The notes under the pieces are model-generated. The model did no database searches, was not told where the DNA came from, and saw only the letters and a program-made list of their open reading frames with translations. A stretch of DNA of 64,000 nt from an uncultured Dehalococcoidia bacterium (lineage in GTDB: Bacteria; Chloroflexota; Dehalococcoidia; Lucifugimonadales; GCA-2712585), in assembly GCA_951812825.1 (NCBI GenBank), contig OX638324.1, positions 2,395,141 through 2,459,140 on the forward strand. Reading direction: 5' to 3'. The position numbers and the translations under genes were made by a program. Below are positions 50,976 to 60,848 of this stretch, one piece after another; position 1 is the first letter of the stretch; the number at the start of each line of letters is the position of its first letter.

Positions 50976-52157
50976 CTAGTCCCTCCCCAATACTACGGTG
51001 CCGCCACTGTGCCGAGAAGCCAGCGTCCCGCCCGTGCCGTGGACCAGCGCCAGCCGGCAATTCGGCACCTGACGTTCCGTGCCTTCAAACTGATGCCTCA
51101 GCTGACGCGTAGACTCCAGCAGCAGGAACAGACCCCTCATGCCCGGATGGTTGGACGATAGCCCGCCTCCGTCCGTGTTTATGGGCAGTTCACCCCCCAA
51201 GCCGATACGACCGTTGGACACGAAGTCCCCACCCTCGCCCTTCTTGCAGAATCCCAGGTCCTCCAGGGTCATCAGCACGGTGATGGTAAACGAATCGTAG
51301 ATCATAGCCATGTCGAAGTCGTCGTGGGTCACCCCCGCCGCCGCCATGGCAGGCCCTCCCGTCTGCGCCGCCGCCAGATACATCAGGTCCCGGCGGCCAG
51401 CTCCCTGATGCGCCACGCCCTCCGCCTGGCTTAGAATCCACACCGGCGTGTGGCGGCAGTTCCGCGCAACCTCGGGAGATGCGATGACCACCGCGCCGCC
51501 GCCGTCGCTGATAACGCAGCAGTCCAGCAGATGGAGCGGGTCGGATATCATCCGGGAGTTCACCACGTCATCCACGCCGATAATGTCCCTGTACAGCGCC
51601 TGCGGGTTCATGGAGGCGTGCCTGCGGGTGTTCACCGCAATCTCAGCCAGCTGCTCCGACGTTGTGCCGTACTGGTGCATGTGCCGCTGGGCCAGCATCG
51701 CGTACAGCCCGACGGTGGTGAACCCGTAAAGCTCCTCAAAGCTGTCGGGCGCGGGATGCAATCGCGGCGCTCCCAATCGCGCCGCGCCTCCCGTTCCTAT
51801 GGAAATGCCTCCCGACCGGGGCAGCGTGGAATAGGTGATGATGGCAACGTCGATCCGTCCCGCGGCGATGGCGTTAACGGCGTGTCCCAGGTGAAACTCG
51901 AAGGAAGCCCCACCGACGCTGGTGTCGTCCAGGTGCTTGGGGTACAGGTCCATGTAGTCGGCCAGCGACAGATTCGCCATCCGCACCGACATCGACGACG
52001 AAAACAGGCCGTCCACGTCCTTCTTCTCAAGCCCGGCGTCGTTCAGCGCGCCGATGACGCTTTCCGCCTGCACCAGAAGCTCGCTCTTGTCGGGCGCGAA
52101 CCGGGCGGGATGCTCGTAGATGCCGACGATGGCGGCGGCCTTGCGAAGGTCAACCAT
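50976..52157 (-). CDS. Thiolase-superfamily protein (lipid-transfer/acetyl-CoA acetyltransferase-like)
   Basis: 393 aa thiolase fold. In place of the acyl-accepting cysteine (NxxCxSG region) the sequence is VGGASFEFHLGHAVNAI, so the nucleophile is absent, as is common in the SCPx-like, DUF35-paired group. The histidine regions GGGLSSNHPGMRG and LVHGTGGTLASRHSGGTVVL are present. It could retain retro-Claisen or aldol-type activity with the DUF35 partner. First gene of the operon; ribosome site AGGAGC. Confidence 0.88.
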   Translation of the reverse strand: MVDLRKAAAIVGIYEHPARFAPDKSELLVQAESVIGALNDAGLEKKDVDGLFSSSMSVRMANLSLADYMDLYPKHLDDTSVGGASFEFHLGHAVNAIAAGRIDVAIITYSTLPRSGGISIGTGGAARLGAPRLHPAPDSFEELYGFTTVGLYAMLAQRHMHQYGTTSEQLAEIAVNTRRHASMNPQALYRDIIGVDDVVNSRMISDPLHLLDCCVISDGGGAVVIASPEVARNCRHTPVWILSQAEGVAHQGAGRRDLMYLAAAQTGGPAMAAAGVTHDDFDMAMIYDSFTITVLMTLEDLGFCKKGEGGDFVSNGRIGLGGELPINTDGGGLSSNHPGMRGLFLLLESTRQLRHQFEGTERQVPNCRLALVHGTGGTLASRHSGGTVVLGRD

Positions 52158-52335
52158 AGGCGCTCCTAACGGTCAGTGTTGCGGCGCTTCTCTCGAACAC
52201 GCCAGCTTGCGCCATACTATGTCCACCCACAAAAAGTGTCAAGACAGACCGACCAGCGGTCCCGCTACCAGCATACACCCGTCCAAGAATCACACATGCC
52301 GACTAACGAATCTTCTTTTTCGAAGCTCAGAAATA

Positions 52336-54345
52336 TCACTCGAATTTTTCCCCGCCTGGCGGAGAGGCTTGACCATATTTGTTGTAACCCCAGCAAATTA
52401 GTCCGCCGTTGTCCTGACGAATGGCGCAAGTATGGCTGCCTCCAACACTTATGTGGCTAAGGGGAAGATCTTCAGGATAATCATCGTGACCTGGTCCCCA
52501 GCAGAAGGCAGTTTCATCAGAGCGCAGTCCACATCCTCTTAGCCCATGGACGCTGATGCTGTTCAAGCCTCCGTCTATATGGGTCGGAGGATAATCTTCG
52601 TAAGAAGGATTCTCGTACCAATAACCCCAACATTCCACCTGGCCGTTCAAGCGCAAGCCACAAGTGTGCCCGCCGCCAGCGTCCAGAGCAGAAAACTCAC
52701 CCCCAGGTGTTTCATCCAGTAGGGAGCTCCCACCAGGTCTTGGATCCCAACCCCAGCATAAAGTGGTGCTATCCAACCTCAACCCGCATATATGATGTTC
52801 CCCGCTGGTAAGAGCTTTGAATCGCTCCTCCTGCGGCGGGTTCAGGTTTCTAGGCTTCAGGTGGCCCCAGCATTTTGCACTCCCGTCTTCTGTCAATCCA
52901 CAGGTGTGCCATTTTCCACTGCTAATGGCGACGAACTGCTCCAGCAGTGGAGGATTTGCCTGACCTACTAGGTCTTTCGACCACACTGGCACCTCGTCCC
53001 GCCGGGATCCCCAGCACACCGCCGTCCCTTCTTCACGCAGACCGCATGTGTGCAGTTCCCCACTACTGATGACGACGAACCGCTCATCCCCAGGCGGCGA
53101 TGCCTGACCCAGATGGACGTTGGGATTCTCATTTACAACTATCGTTTTGCCGGCCCCCCAACATACCGGTGCACCATCTTCTCTTAGGGCGCATGTATGT
53201 ACCGATCCACTGCTCACATCAATATATGGTGGGAATGGCTCGACTGGCGGCCCTCCGTATCTGCTCCACACAAATCTTTCCCCATCGGGCGGCGTGGATT
53301 GGCCATAGTCATCGTTCCCCCAGCAAACCATTTCGCCGTTTTCCTTCCGTATGGCACAAATGTGGCCTAGCCCCGCACTGACCGAGCTGAACTCATAGTC
53401 TTCAGGGTAAGCAGGGAGTCTTTCGCCCCAACAATAGGGAGACCCGTTTGACCGCAGTCCGCACCCCAATCGACCGCCAAAGCTTATACTATGCAGACGG
53501 GCGCCATTGTAGGATGGAAACCGGCCAGGCGTGGGAACATCGTCCCAAGAACCCCAGCATATGGGCAGACCGTTCAACCTCCACACCCCGCATGTATGCC
53601 CACCGGAGGCGTCAATGGCGGAGAACTCACCGCTGGGCGGCCATCTAAATCCATGAAGTGGTTCCCTAGATGGCTCCCGACCCCAACACACGATCGTGTC
53701 GTCCGTCCTCAACCCGCAGGTGTGAGCTCCTCCACTGGCAATTGCCTTTAGCATTTCTCCTTCTGGAGGGCTAGACTGTCCATATTCGTTATCGCCCCAG
53801 CAGGCTGCCGTCCCATCTGCGCGCAGGCCACAAGTGTGCCCGTAGCCACTGCTGATGGCGACGAACCGCTCGTCCGATGGCGGAGTTATCTGTCCCTTCT
53901 TATCGTCCACTATTCCCGCCCACATTCCCCAACAGACCGCCCTGCTATCTTCTCGCAGGCCGCACGTGAAATAGCTGCCACTACTGATCGCTATGAAGCG
54001 TTCCTCCGAAGGAGGATTCGCCTGGCCCAGGTGAACGACCGGCTTCACGTTGACGTCTCGCGTTGTCCCTGCCCCCCAACATACCGCCGCCCCGTCATCT
54101 CGGAGGGCGCAGGTATGAAACCATCCGCTGCTCACGGCCGTGTAGCGGGTCGGCGGCGGCGTTTCAGCTGCACCAACATCAGTCGCCTCCGGTGTTGGTG
54201 TCTCTTCGGGCGTGAGCGTAACAGAAGGGGTTGGCGTAGCAGTAGCAACAGGAGTCTCTATATCCCCTCCCGTCGAGCAACTTAACAGCAAAAGCAACGC
54301 GACAAGAGCCATCAAGACCGCCAATAGCTTCCTCAACCTCATCAT
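52336..54345 (-). CDS. RCC1-repeat lipoprotein (14 repeats, two propellers)
   Basis: 669 aa. Lipobox LLSC (Cys23), a Thr/Pro-rich linker (residues 28-65), then 14 repeats of the HTCGLRxDGTxVCWG type, each about 43-50 residues with a paired Cys. The 7th and 8th units separate two halves that match one another in order (repeat 1 YTAVSSGWFHTCALRDDGAA and repeat 8 YIDVSSGSVHTCALREDGAP). RCC1 repeats make seven-bladed propellers, so two stacked propellers are predicted, on the cell surface. Start chosen at ATG 54345 for the signal peptide. Function unknown; a binding scaffold is likely. Confidence 0.9.
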   Translation of the reverse strand: MMRLRKLLAVLMALVALLLLLSCSTGGDIETPVATATPTPSVTLTPEETPTPEATDVGAAETPPPTRYTAVSSGWFHTCALRDDGAAVCWGAGTTRDVNVKPVVHLGQANPPSEERFIAISSGSYFTCGLREDSRAVCWGMWAGIVDDKKGQITPPSDERFVAISSGYGHTCGLRADGTAACWGDNEYGQSSPPEGEMLKAIASGGAHTCGLRTDDTIVCWGREPSREPLHGFRWPPSGEFSAIDASGGHTCGVWRLNGLPICWGSWDDVPTPGRFPSYNGARLHSISFGGRLGCGLRSNGSPYCWGERLPAYPEDYEFSSVSAGLGHICAIRKENGEMVCWGNDDYGQSTPPDGERFVWSRYGGPPVEPFPPYIDVSSGSVHTCALREDGAPVCWGAGKTIVVNENPNVHLGQASPPGDERFVVISSGELHTCGLREEGTAVCWGSRRDEVPVWSKDLVGQANPPLLEQFVAISSGKWHTCGLTEDGSAKCWGHLKPRNLNPPQEERFKALTSGEHHICGLRLDSTTLCWGWDPRPGGSSLLDETPGGEFSALDAGGGHTCGLRLNGQVECWGYWYENPSYEDYPPTHIDGGLNSISVHGLRGCGLRSDETAFCWGPGHDDYPEDLPLSHISVGGSHTCAIRQDNGGLICWGYNKYGQASPPGGEKFE

Positions 54346-54488
54346 GTCTAAAACGTCGCTAAAGACATTCAATCTGTCTGACACATCCTGTAGAAATCCA
54401 CGGCGGCGAAACACTTGGCTTCAGCGTTAAAACAGTTGGCGGCGGCCATAATGGCCGCCGCTAGCCTACAATTGCGATTCAGGAAACC

Positions 54489-55613
54489 CTAGTCGAAGTC
54501 CATGTTGTACAGCTTGATTGCGTTGTCCCGCGTAATCTTCCGCTTGTACGCCTCCGGCAGTCCGGCGAAGTCCTCATCCACAATCTCCTGCGAGTTCGGG
54601 AACGTCGACGCTCCGTGGGGGTAGTCGCTGGCCCAGGCGTAGTTGTCCTCGCCAAAGTAGTCTGCCAGCTGCAGGCCGACGGGGTCCGTCTGGTAGCTCA
54701 CGTAGAACTGCCGCAGCGCATATTCTCTCGGGGACATCGTCAACTCCGTGGGGTTCGTGTACCGCTGCTTCTCCCACCACCGCTCGGCTCGGAATAGGAA
54801 GTGGGGCACCCAGCCGATGTCGTTCTCCGCCGAAACTATCCTCAGGTTCGGGTGGCGTTCAAGCACGCCGGAGAACAGAATCTGGGAGAAGGAACGCTGA
54901 ATCTCGTGGATGATTCCTATCACCCGCACATAGTTCTCCTTGAATATCCCCTCCGCCTTGCTCTCGTCGGCGTGACCCGTGAGGATGTGCAGGCTGATGG
55001 GCATATCCAGCTCCGCCGCGGAGGCCCAGAAGGGCTCGTACATAGGGTCGGAGTAGCTCAACCCGTCCGGCGGCGATGCCATAATGACGCCTCCCCGCAG
55101 TCCCAGCTCGGCGCACCGGCTGAGTTCCTTGATACCTTCCTCCACGTTCATCAGCGGAATCAGCCCCAGGCCGACAAGATGCTTGGGGTCCGTCTGGCAG
55201 AATTCCGCCAGCCAGCTGTTGTAGGCGGCGAACACCGCCTCCTGGAACGGAGCGTCCGTCAGCCGGAACAGGTCGAATGCCAGCGACGTATAGATGACCT
55301 CCGCCTCGATGCCGTCCTTCTCCAGGTCCGCCATCCTCGCCGCTGGATCGTAGGCTCCGGGCGGGCATTCCTGGAAGTCCGGGTCCCTGTCCTGCTGGTC
55401 CTTCACCTCCTTGGGCGAAAGGCCGGCGTTGAACAGCCCAATAATCTTCTTCGGTTCCATCCCCTCGATGATGAAGTAGTGTCCCCTCATCCCCGGCGGG
55501 TCCTTGACGATGCGCGGCGCCCTGTCCTTGAACGCCGGATCGATGTAGTCCACCCACATGTCCGGCGGCTCCACCACGTGGGAATCTGCGGAAATCATCT
55601 TGAAATCGGGCAT
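54489..55613 (-). CDS. Amidohydrolase family 2 paralogue 4
   Basis: 374 aa. SADSHVVEPPDMWVDYIDP at the metal site, ISLHILTGHADES in the barrel, AWASDYPHGASTFPNS at the C-terminal aspartate. Closest to the copy at 39234. Start at ATG 55613 with AAGGGGG about 5 bases upstream; another ATG lies 3 bases before it. Confidence 0.87.
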   Translation of the reverse strand: MPDFKMISADSHVVEPPDMWVDYIDPAFKDRAPRIVKDPPGMRGHYFIIEGMEPKKIIGLFNAGLSPKEVKDQQDRDPDFQECPPGAYDPAARMADLEKDGIEAEVIYTSLAFDLFRLTDAPFQEAVFAAYNSWLAEFCQTDPKHLVGLGLIPLMNVEEGIKELSRCAELGLRGGVIMASPPDGLSYSDPMYEPFWASAAELDMPISLHILTGHADESKAEGIFKENYVRVIGIIHEIQRSFSQILFSGVLERHPNLRIVSAENDIGWVPHFLFRAERWWEKQRYTNPTELTMSPREYALRQFYVSYQTDPVGLQLADYFGEDNYAWASDYPHGASTFPNSQEIVDEDFAGLPEAYKRKITRDNAIKLYNMDFD

Positions 55614-55764
55614 CATAACCCCCTTGAATTTCGAAACTGCGCTCATGTTATTGGTGCAATCAACATATGTCAATTTTCACAGGAAACAAAACACACGCTC
55701 GTCCCGAATTCAGTACAATTGGCGACGATATAATCTTTGGAAAGTGTGAGATCGTCTTTCACCC

Positions 55765-56679
55765 ATGACCGCAGCGCAAATTTTTGCCGGTAACCCCCTG
55801 GACAGAGGCGAGACTGAGCGTCGCGACGAAAATTGGATCCGGCTCGCTTCCCTTAACGGCGATTCCCGCTTCCTGCTTCTCTGGAAGTTCGAAGCTCCTC
55901 TCTCGTCCGAGCGAAATCCGCGGCTCGTCTGGTCGACGCGTCCCCACCTCGACAGCCTCGGCCTCGAAACGGAACCCGTCCTGCTGGGAATGATGGACGG
56001 CGTTCCCCACTTCGCCGCCGACGTCTCATCCCTTGAAGACCCAACCCGCGCCCTGTCGTCGGACGGCGACGCTGCATTCGTCGACCGGCGCAGCGCCGCG
56101 GTAATCCTCCCCACCTCCGACGCCGGTATTTTATGTCAAGCCGCCGCTCAGCTCAGCTGGCATACCAGCCACCGTTTCTGCTCCGCCTGCGGTCAGCAAT
56201 CGGAGATCCGCCGCGGCGGGCAGATGCGACGCTGCGTCCGTTGCGGCGCCCTCCACTTCCCCCGCACCGACCCCGTCGTCATCACCGTCGTCTCCAGCGG
56301 GGATCAGTGCCTTCTGGGCCAGTCCCGCGGCCGCATGACCCGCCTCAAGACCTACTCCTGCCTCGCCGGGTTCATGGACCAGGGCGAGTCCATAGAAGAG
56401 GCCGTCGCGCGGGAGATAATGGAAGAGGCCGGCATTCGGGTCAAGGACGTCCGCTACTGCTTCTCCCAGCCCTGGCCCTTCCCCCACACGTTGATGATTG
56501 GCTGTGAGGCCACCGCCGCCACCACCAAAATCCTCCGCGACGAGGAGGAGATGGAAGACGTGCGCTGGTTCCATAAGGACGAGGTACGACTGGCCCTGGA
56601 AGAGCGCAACCCCCGCCTCCTCCTCCCCGGCCCTATAGCCATCGCCCACCACCTGATAAAGCGGTGGGCTGCGTCATGA
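55765..56679 (+). CDS. nudC: NAD-diphosphatase / Nudix hydrolase
   Basis: 304 aa. Zinc ribbon CSACGQQSEIRRGGQ and CVRC (Cys139, 142, 157, 160), Nudix box (202-224, GFMDQGESIEEAVAREIMEE) and the NADH-specific SQPWPFPHTLMIG motif. NudC splits NAD(H) to NMN and AMP and in some bacteria removes NAD caps from RNA. The ATG at 55765 has only a weak ribosome site; TATAAT at 55729-55734 lies upstream with no good -35. Confidence 0.95.
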   Translation: MTAAQIFAGNPLDRGETERRDENWIRLASLNGDSRFLLLWKFEAPLSSERNPRLVWSTRPHLDSLGLETEPVLLGMMDGVPHFAADVSSLEDPTRALSSDGDAAFVDRRSAAVILPTSDAGILCQAAAQLSWHTSHRFCSACGQQSEIRRGGQMRRCVRCGALHFPRTDPVVITVVSSGDQCLLGQSRGRMTRLKTYSCLAGFMDQGESIEEAVAREIMEEAGIRVKDVRYCFSQPWPFPHTLMIGCEATAATTKILRDEEEMEDVRWFHKDEVRLALEERNPRLLLPGPIAIAHHLIKRWAAS

Positions 56680-56730
56680 ACCACCCTCTCCCATCAACCG
56701 GAGGGCCCAAAAGGTAAGGAGCACCTGACC

Positions 56731-57261
56731 ATGGACCAATCCACATCTACCACCGGCCCGCTCCCCAACAGCTACTGGGTAATTCCCGGACGCTTCGCCG
56801 CCGGAGGATATCCCGGCGCGGGCATGCCCATCTCTACCACAATCAGGCTGAAGGCCCTCGCCGAAGCCGGAATCGACTGCTACATCAACCTCACCCAGGT
56901 CGACGAACTCCCCTCCTACGTCGAAGCCGCCAGGAACGAATGCCGCGCACAGGGTCTCAGCCCCAAATTCCACCACTTCCCCATCTACGACCGGAATATC
57001 CCCAACGAACGTCGACAAATGTTACAGATCCTGAATGTCATCGACACAGCCCTGGAGGAGGGCAAAAAAATCTACCTGCACTGCCTGGCTGGCATCGGCC
57101 GCACGGGCACCGTCGTCGGCTGCTGGCTAGTCCGGCACGGTCGCACCGGCACGCAGGCCCTGGAGCAGATTGCCATCTGGCGGCTGAACGCCTACCTGCA
57201 CCACAGCTCCCCGGAAACCCCCTGGCAGCGAGAATACGTCCTCAACTGGCGCGAAGAATAA
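56731..57261 (+). CDS. Dual-specificity / protein tyrosine phosphatase-like protein
   Basis: 176 aa. The PTP loop HCLAGIGRTG (117-126) gives the nucleophile Cys118 and Arg124, and YDRNIP (Asp87) is the general-acid loop. Small size and the N-terminal YWVIPGRFAAGGYPGAG suggest the cyclin-phosphatase/atypical DSP group, which also includes phosphoinositide phosphatases. AAGGAG lies upstream of the ATG. Same direction as nudC, about 50 bases after it. Confidence 0.88.
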   Translation: MDQSTSTTGPLPNSYWVIPGRFAAGGYPGAGMPISTTIRLKALAEAGIDCYINLTQVDELPSYVEAARNECRAQGLSPKFHHFPIYDRNIPNERRQMLQILNVIDTALEEGKKIYLHCLAGIGRTGTVVGCWLVRHGRTGTQALEQIAIWRLNAYLHHSSPETPWQREYVLNWREE

Positions 57262-57436
57262 CGCTCCCCGCTCCATACTCCAACGCTCCGATGGAACGAT
57301 TCGTCCCTATCATGCATACTATCTAATGCAGACCCCCTTCACGTACCGTTAAAATGTCATTTCGTTTGACAACAATCATCCGATACTCCAAAATCGCAGC
57401 GAGAAAACCGATACGTGAAAAAGGAGACGCGACGTT

Positions 57437-58639
57437 ATGAGAAACGGATTTAAAGTCATAGACGCCGACGCTCACATGCAGGACGAATTGGCCCACTGGC
57501 TGGACTTCGTGGAACCCACATATAAGGAAAGAAGCATCAAGGTCCAGATAGTGGAAGACAGCTTCGGCGGCCTTGGCGGAAGCCGCCAGGTGGAGATACT
57601 CCCCTGCGAGCTCTTCCCCGGCGGCAAGCCTCGCAAGGCCAACCTCCAGGGTTCCGGACCCAAGAGCCGAGAAGGCCGCATCGACCTCAGTGAATACATG
57701 CCCAAAAAGTACGACCAGTCCTTCTATGAAGAGTGGAGCGCCGAAAGCCGCCTCCGCGACATGGACCGCTTCGGCTGGGACAAGCAGATCGGCATCAGCG
57801 GCAGCACCCTCGGCTGGGACCGGCTCCGCGGCAAGGACCAGGACCTGCTCTGGGCCATGGCCCGCGCTTACAACAACTGGTGCCGCAGCTTCTGCGACGC
57901 CGACCCCAAGCGCCTCTACCCCGTCGCCACCGTCCCCGACCAGCACGACATCGAAGGGCTCGTTACCGAGACCCGCCGCTGCGTCGAGGACCTCGGCGCC
58001 GTCACCGTCATGATGCCGAAGGGCACCAAGGAGCGTCCCTGGGAGCATCCCGACTACGACCCCTTCTGGTGGCTTTGCCAGGAGCTGGAAGTCCCCGTGG
58101 CCTGGCACACCACCGAAAGCGGCGACCCCATGGCCGCAGCCCGCTACCTCCCCCGAGACCAGGTGCCCGGGCAACAGGTCGCCCTTGCTCACGCAATCTC
58201 CCACCCCTTCGAGAGCATGATCTCCCTCGGCCACCTCATATATATGGGCATCCTGGAGCGTTTCCCCAGGCTCAAGGTGGTCTTCCTCGAAAACAACGCC
58301 GGCTGGCTGCCCTGGTGGCTCGCCCGGCTGGACGACCACTCCCTCCCCGACAGGCGTCAGGGCATGTGGTTTGATGCTGATCTTCTCCCCCTCTCCCCTT
58401 CCGAATACTTCCGCCGTCAGGGCTACGTGGCCTGCGACGGCGACGAAGGGGCCTTGAAGGGCACCATCGACGCCGGCTGGGAAGACCACGTCATCTGGAA
58501 CACCGACTATCCCCACCCCGACGCCCCCGACCCGGACAAGGCGGTGGATGCCCTGCTCTCACAGCACATCTCCGACGATGCCAAGCGAAAGATTCTCTGG
58601 GACAATCCCGTCCGCCTTCACGGCCCAAGAATCCTCTAA
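57437..58639 (+). CDS. Amidohydrolase family 2 paralogue 5
   Basis: 400 aa. VIDADAHMQDELAHWLDF at the N-terminal metal site (no Glu-Pro-Pro pair), VAWHTTESGDPMAA in the barrel, VIWNTDYPHPDAPDPDK at the aspartate. It shares the MRNGF start and the NTDYPHPDAP end with the copy at 47868. AAGGAGA lies 10 bases before the ATG and a consensus TTGACA is at 57366-57371 upstream. Confidence 0.87.
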   Translation: MRNGFKVIDADAHMQDELAHWLDFVEPTYKERSIKVQIVEDSFGGLGGSRQVEILPCELFPGGKPRKANLQGSGPKSREGRIDLSEYMPKKYDQSFYEEWSAESRLRDMDRFGWDKQIGISGSTLGWDRLRGKDQDLLWAMARAYNNWCRSFCDADPKRLYPVATVPDQHDIEGLVTETRRCVEDLGAVTVMMPKGTKERPWEHPDYDPFWWLCQELEVPVAWHTTESGDPMAAARYLPRDQVPGQQVALAHAISHPFESMISLGHLIYMGILERFPRLKVVFLENNAGWLPWWLARLDDHSLPDRRQGMWFDADLLPLSPSEYFRRQGYVACDGDEGALKGTIDAGWEDHVIWNTDYPHPDAPDPDKAVDALLSQHISDDAKRKILWDNPVRLHGPRIL

Positions 58640-58700
58640 GCAACTCCCGTACTGATCCTTATTTCGGCAACCCCCAAAATAGATTTAGGAGGATTCCCCC

Positions 58701-60659
58701 ATGAGACTCTGGAACAAGTTTGGAAGGACGGGCCGGCTATCCCTTGTGCCCCTTGTGCTGGCTCTAACCCTCACTCTGGTTATCGTTGCCTGCGGCGACG
58801 ACGAAACGCCGGCGCCCACCGCTGCACCAACCGCTGCGCCAACGGCCGCGCCCGCGCCAACCATGGCGCCCACCACGGCGCCCACTATGGCCCCCACCGC
58901 GGCACCGGCTGCGACCGCTACTCGCGCTCCCTCCACCCCCAGCCCTACCGTAGCGCCCACGGTCGCGCCTACGGCAACGGCAGCGCCCTCTACGCCGCCT
59001 CCAACTCCGCGGCCCACAGCGTCGCCCACCCCCGTAGTTACGGTTCCGGTGGACAGGATCCCCGTAGACGCGGAACTCAAGATAGCCATGGTTCCCCCTG
59101 GAAACCAGGTCACCATGATGTGGCTGACCCTCCAGAGCGGCACCGGCCCTCTGAAGCCCATGTATGAAATGCTGATCGGAGAGGATCCCATCACCGGCTC
59201 CTGGACCGACCAGGGCTTGGCCTATGATTGGAGTGTCGCCCCAGGCGCCAAGGACTGGACCTTCAAGCTCAGGGAGGGCATCCCCTTCCACAGCACCGAC
59301 ACCTGGGAAGGCGGCGAGTTCACCACCAAGGACATTCATGGCAGTATCGCAACCCTGGTCCGCGAGGACGCCCGCAGTACCGCCTCCATCTGGACCAACC
59401 TCGGCGCTCAGAAGCCGGAAGCCTTCGACATCGTCGATGACTACAACTTCACCTGGCGCTTGAGCAAGGGCGAACCTCTCTTCGAGAGTTACGCCTCATC
59501 CGGCTGGGTGGCGACTATGCTGTCCAAGGACTACATGGACGCCGTCGGCATCGAGGGCTACCAGGACCATCCAATAGGCACCGGCCCCTTCCGCTTCATC
59601 GAGCTTAAGATTGATGAGCACATCAGCTACGAGCGCGTGGAAGACCACTGGAGAAAGGTGCCGGAATTCCATGAGTTGAAGTTCTTCTACGTTAAGGAAG
59701 ACTCGACACGGCTGGCCATGCAATTGACCGACGAGTCGCACATTGCTGACATTCCCGCCGTGCTCATCCCCAATGCGGTAGAAAGAGGTAACGTAGTTTC
59801 CGTAGGCACCCTGCCCGGATTCTTCCTCTACATCTGGATTGGCGGCCTCTACTACGACAGCGAACAGACAATTCGAGTCGGCGACCGGACGGGCGAAATT
59901 CAACCCGTTGCTCCGGGATTCGACCCTGACGATCCTTTCCGCAACGTGCTGGTTCGCAAGGCCCTGAACCTTGCCGTGGACCGGGAGCTGATCAACCAGA
60001 CCTTCTGGGACGGCGACGCCATACCCCAGCTGATCCACGGGTTCCCGCCAACCAACCCCGACTTCAAGCACGACGACTGGACTCCCTATCCCTACGACCC
60101 CGATGCCGCCAGGGCAGCTCTGGCCGAAGCGGGCTATCCCGACGGGTTCGAATTTGACTTCCAGACCTCCATCGTTTCCGGCGTGCCGGAGGCTCCAGAG
60201 GTTGCGGAAGCCGTCAGCGACATGTGGCGCGCTATTGGACTGAAACCCAACCTCTCGCCCATCGAATACAGCACAATGAGGTCGGAGATGCGTGCCAGGG
60301 ACGTGGGTCGCACCGTCGGCACCTTCCGCCAGGGCGCAGGCCCGGGCGGAATCTACACCCGCGGCAACATCCAGTACCGTCTGGGGCCAGTCCCCGGCGG
60401 CGCCGGCAACGGCCTCTGGGAAATCCCGGAACTGGACGACATCTGGGTTGACCTTGCAGCCGCCATTGAGGCTGAAGACATCCTGGAAGAGACCTACAGA
60501 ATCGGTGACTACCTCTACGAGAATTACATCACCGTGCCTCTGTTCTTCCTCTTCCCCAAGGCAGTGGTTAACCCCAACTACGTGGTCGAATACAAGCAGA
60601 ACATGCTCCACTTCGGCCCCGCCGTTGGCCACGAGTACACCCAGCCCGTCTACCAGTAA
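58701..60659 (+). CDS. ABC transporter substrate-binding lipoprotein, family 5, orphan
   Basis: 652 aa. Lipobox IVAC (Cys31), a Thr/Ala/Pro linker of about 80 residues, then a family-5 domain (LAYDWSVAPGAKDWTFKLRE, VRKALNLAVDRELINQTFWD). It is longer than usual because of the linker. AGGAGG lies 8 bases before the ATG. No permease or ATPase gene is next to it; it is followed by a terminator, so it stands alone beside the amidohydrolase. It may deliver substrate to permeases encoded elsewhere. Confidence 0.9.
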   Translation: MRLWNKFGRTGRLSLVPLVLALTLTLVIVACGDDETPAPTAAPTAAPTAAPAPTMAPTTAPTMAPTAAPAATATRAPSTPSPTVAPTVAPTATAAPSTPPPTPRPTASPTPVVTVPVDRIPVDAELKIAMVPPGNQVTMMWLTLQSGTGPLKPMYEMLIGEDPITGSWTDQGLAYDWSVAPGAKDWTFKLREGIPFHSTDTWEGGEFTTKDIHGSIATLVREDARSTASIWTNLGAQKPEAFDIVDDYNFTWRLSKGEPLFESYASSGWVATMLSKDYMDAVGIEGYQDHPIGTGPFRFIELKIDEHISYERVEDHWRKVPEFHELKFFYVKEDSTRLAMQLTDESHIADIPAVLIPNAVERGNVVSVGTLPGFFLYIWIGGLYYDSEQTIRVGDRTGEIQPVAPGFDPDDPFRNVLVRKALNLAVDRELINQTFWDGDAIPQLIHGFPPTNPDFKHDDWTPYPYDPDAARAALAEAGYPDGFEFDFQTSIVSGVPEAPEVAEAVSDMWRAIGLKPNLSPIEYSTMRSEMRARDVGRTVGTFRQGAGPGGIYTRGNIQYRLGPVPGGAGNGLWEIPELDDIWVDLAAAIEAEDILEETYRIGDYLYENYITVPLFFLFPKAVVNPNYVVEYKQNMLHFGPAVGHEYTQPVYQ

Positions 60660-60692
60660 ACCCAACAAACTTGTAGATAGACAAAAGCCTAT

Positions 60693-60725
60693 GCGCCCCA
60701 GGGAGCTTGAAACTCCCTGGGGCGC
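60693..60725 (+). terminator. Long terminator hairpin after the substrate-binding protein gene
   Basis: GCGCCCCAGGGAG (60693-60705) pairs perfectly with CTCCCTGGGGCGC (60713-60725) over 13 bp. The T-tract is weak on both strands, but position and stability support a transcription end. Confidence 0.75.
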
Positions 60726-60848
60726 TTGGCGTATATGCCCGAAGAGCGAGCAGCCTGTCTCGCTTTGTTGTAATATCGACACATGCCGGTGCTCTCCGTA
60801 AATGTGGGAGCATTCGGCAACTCTCGAAATACGAGAAGAGGTGCCCTC

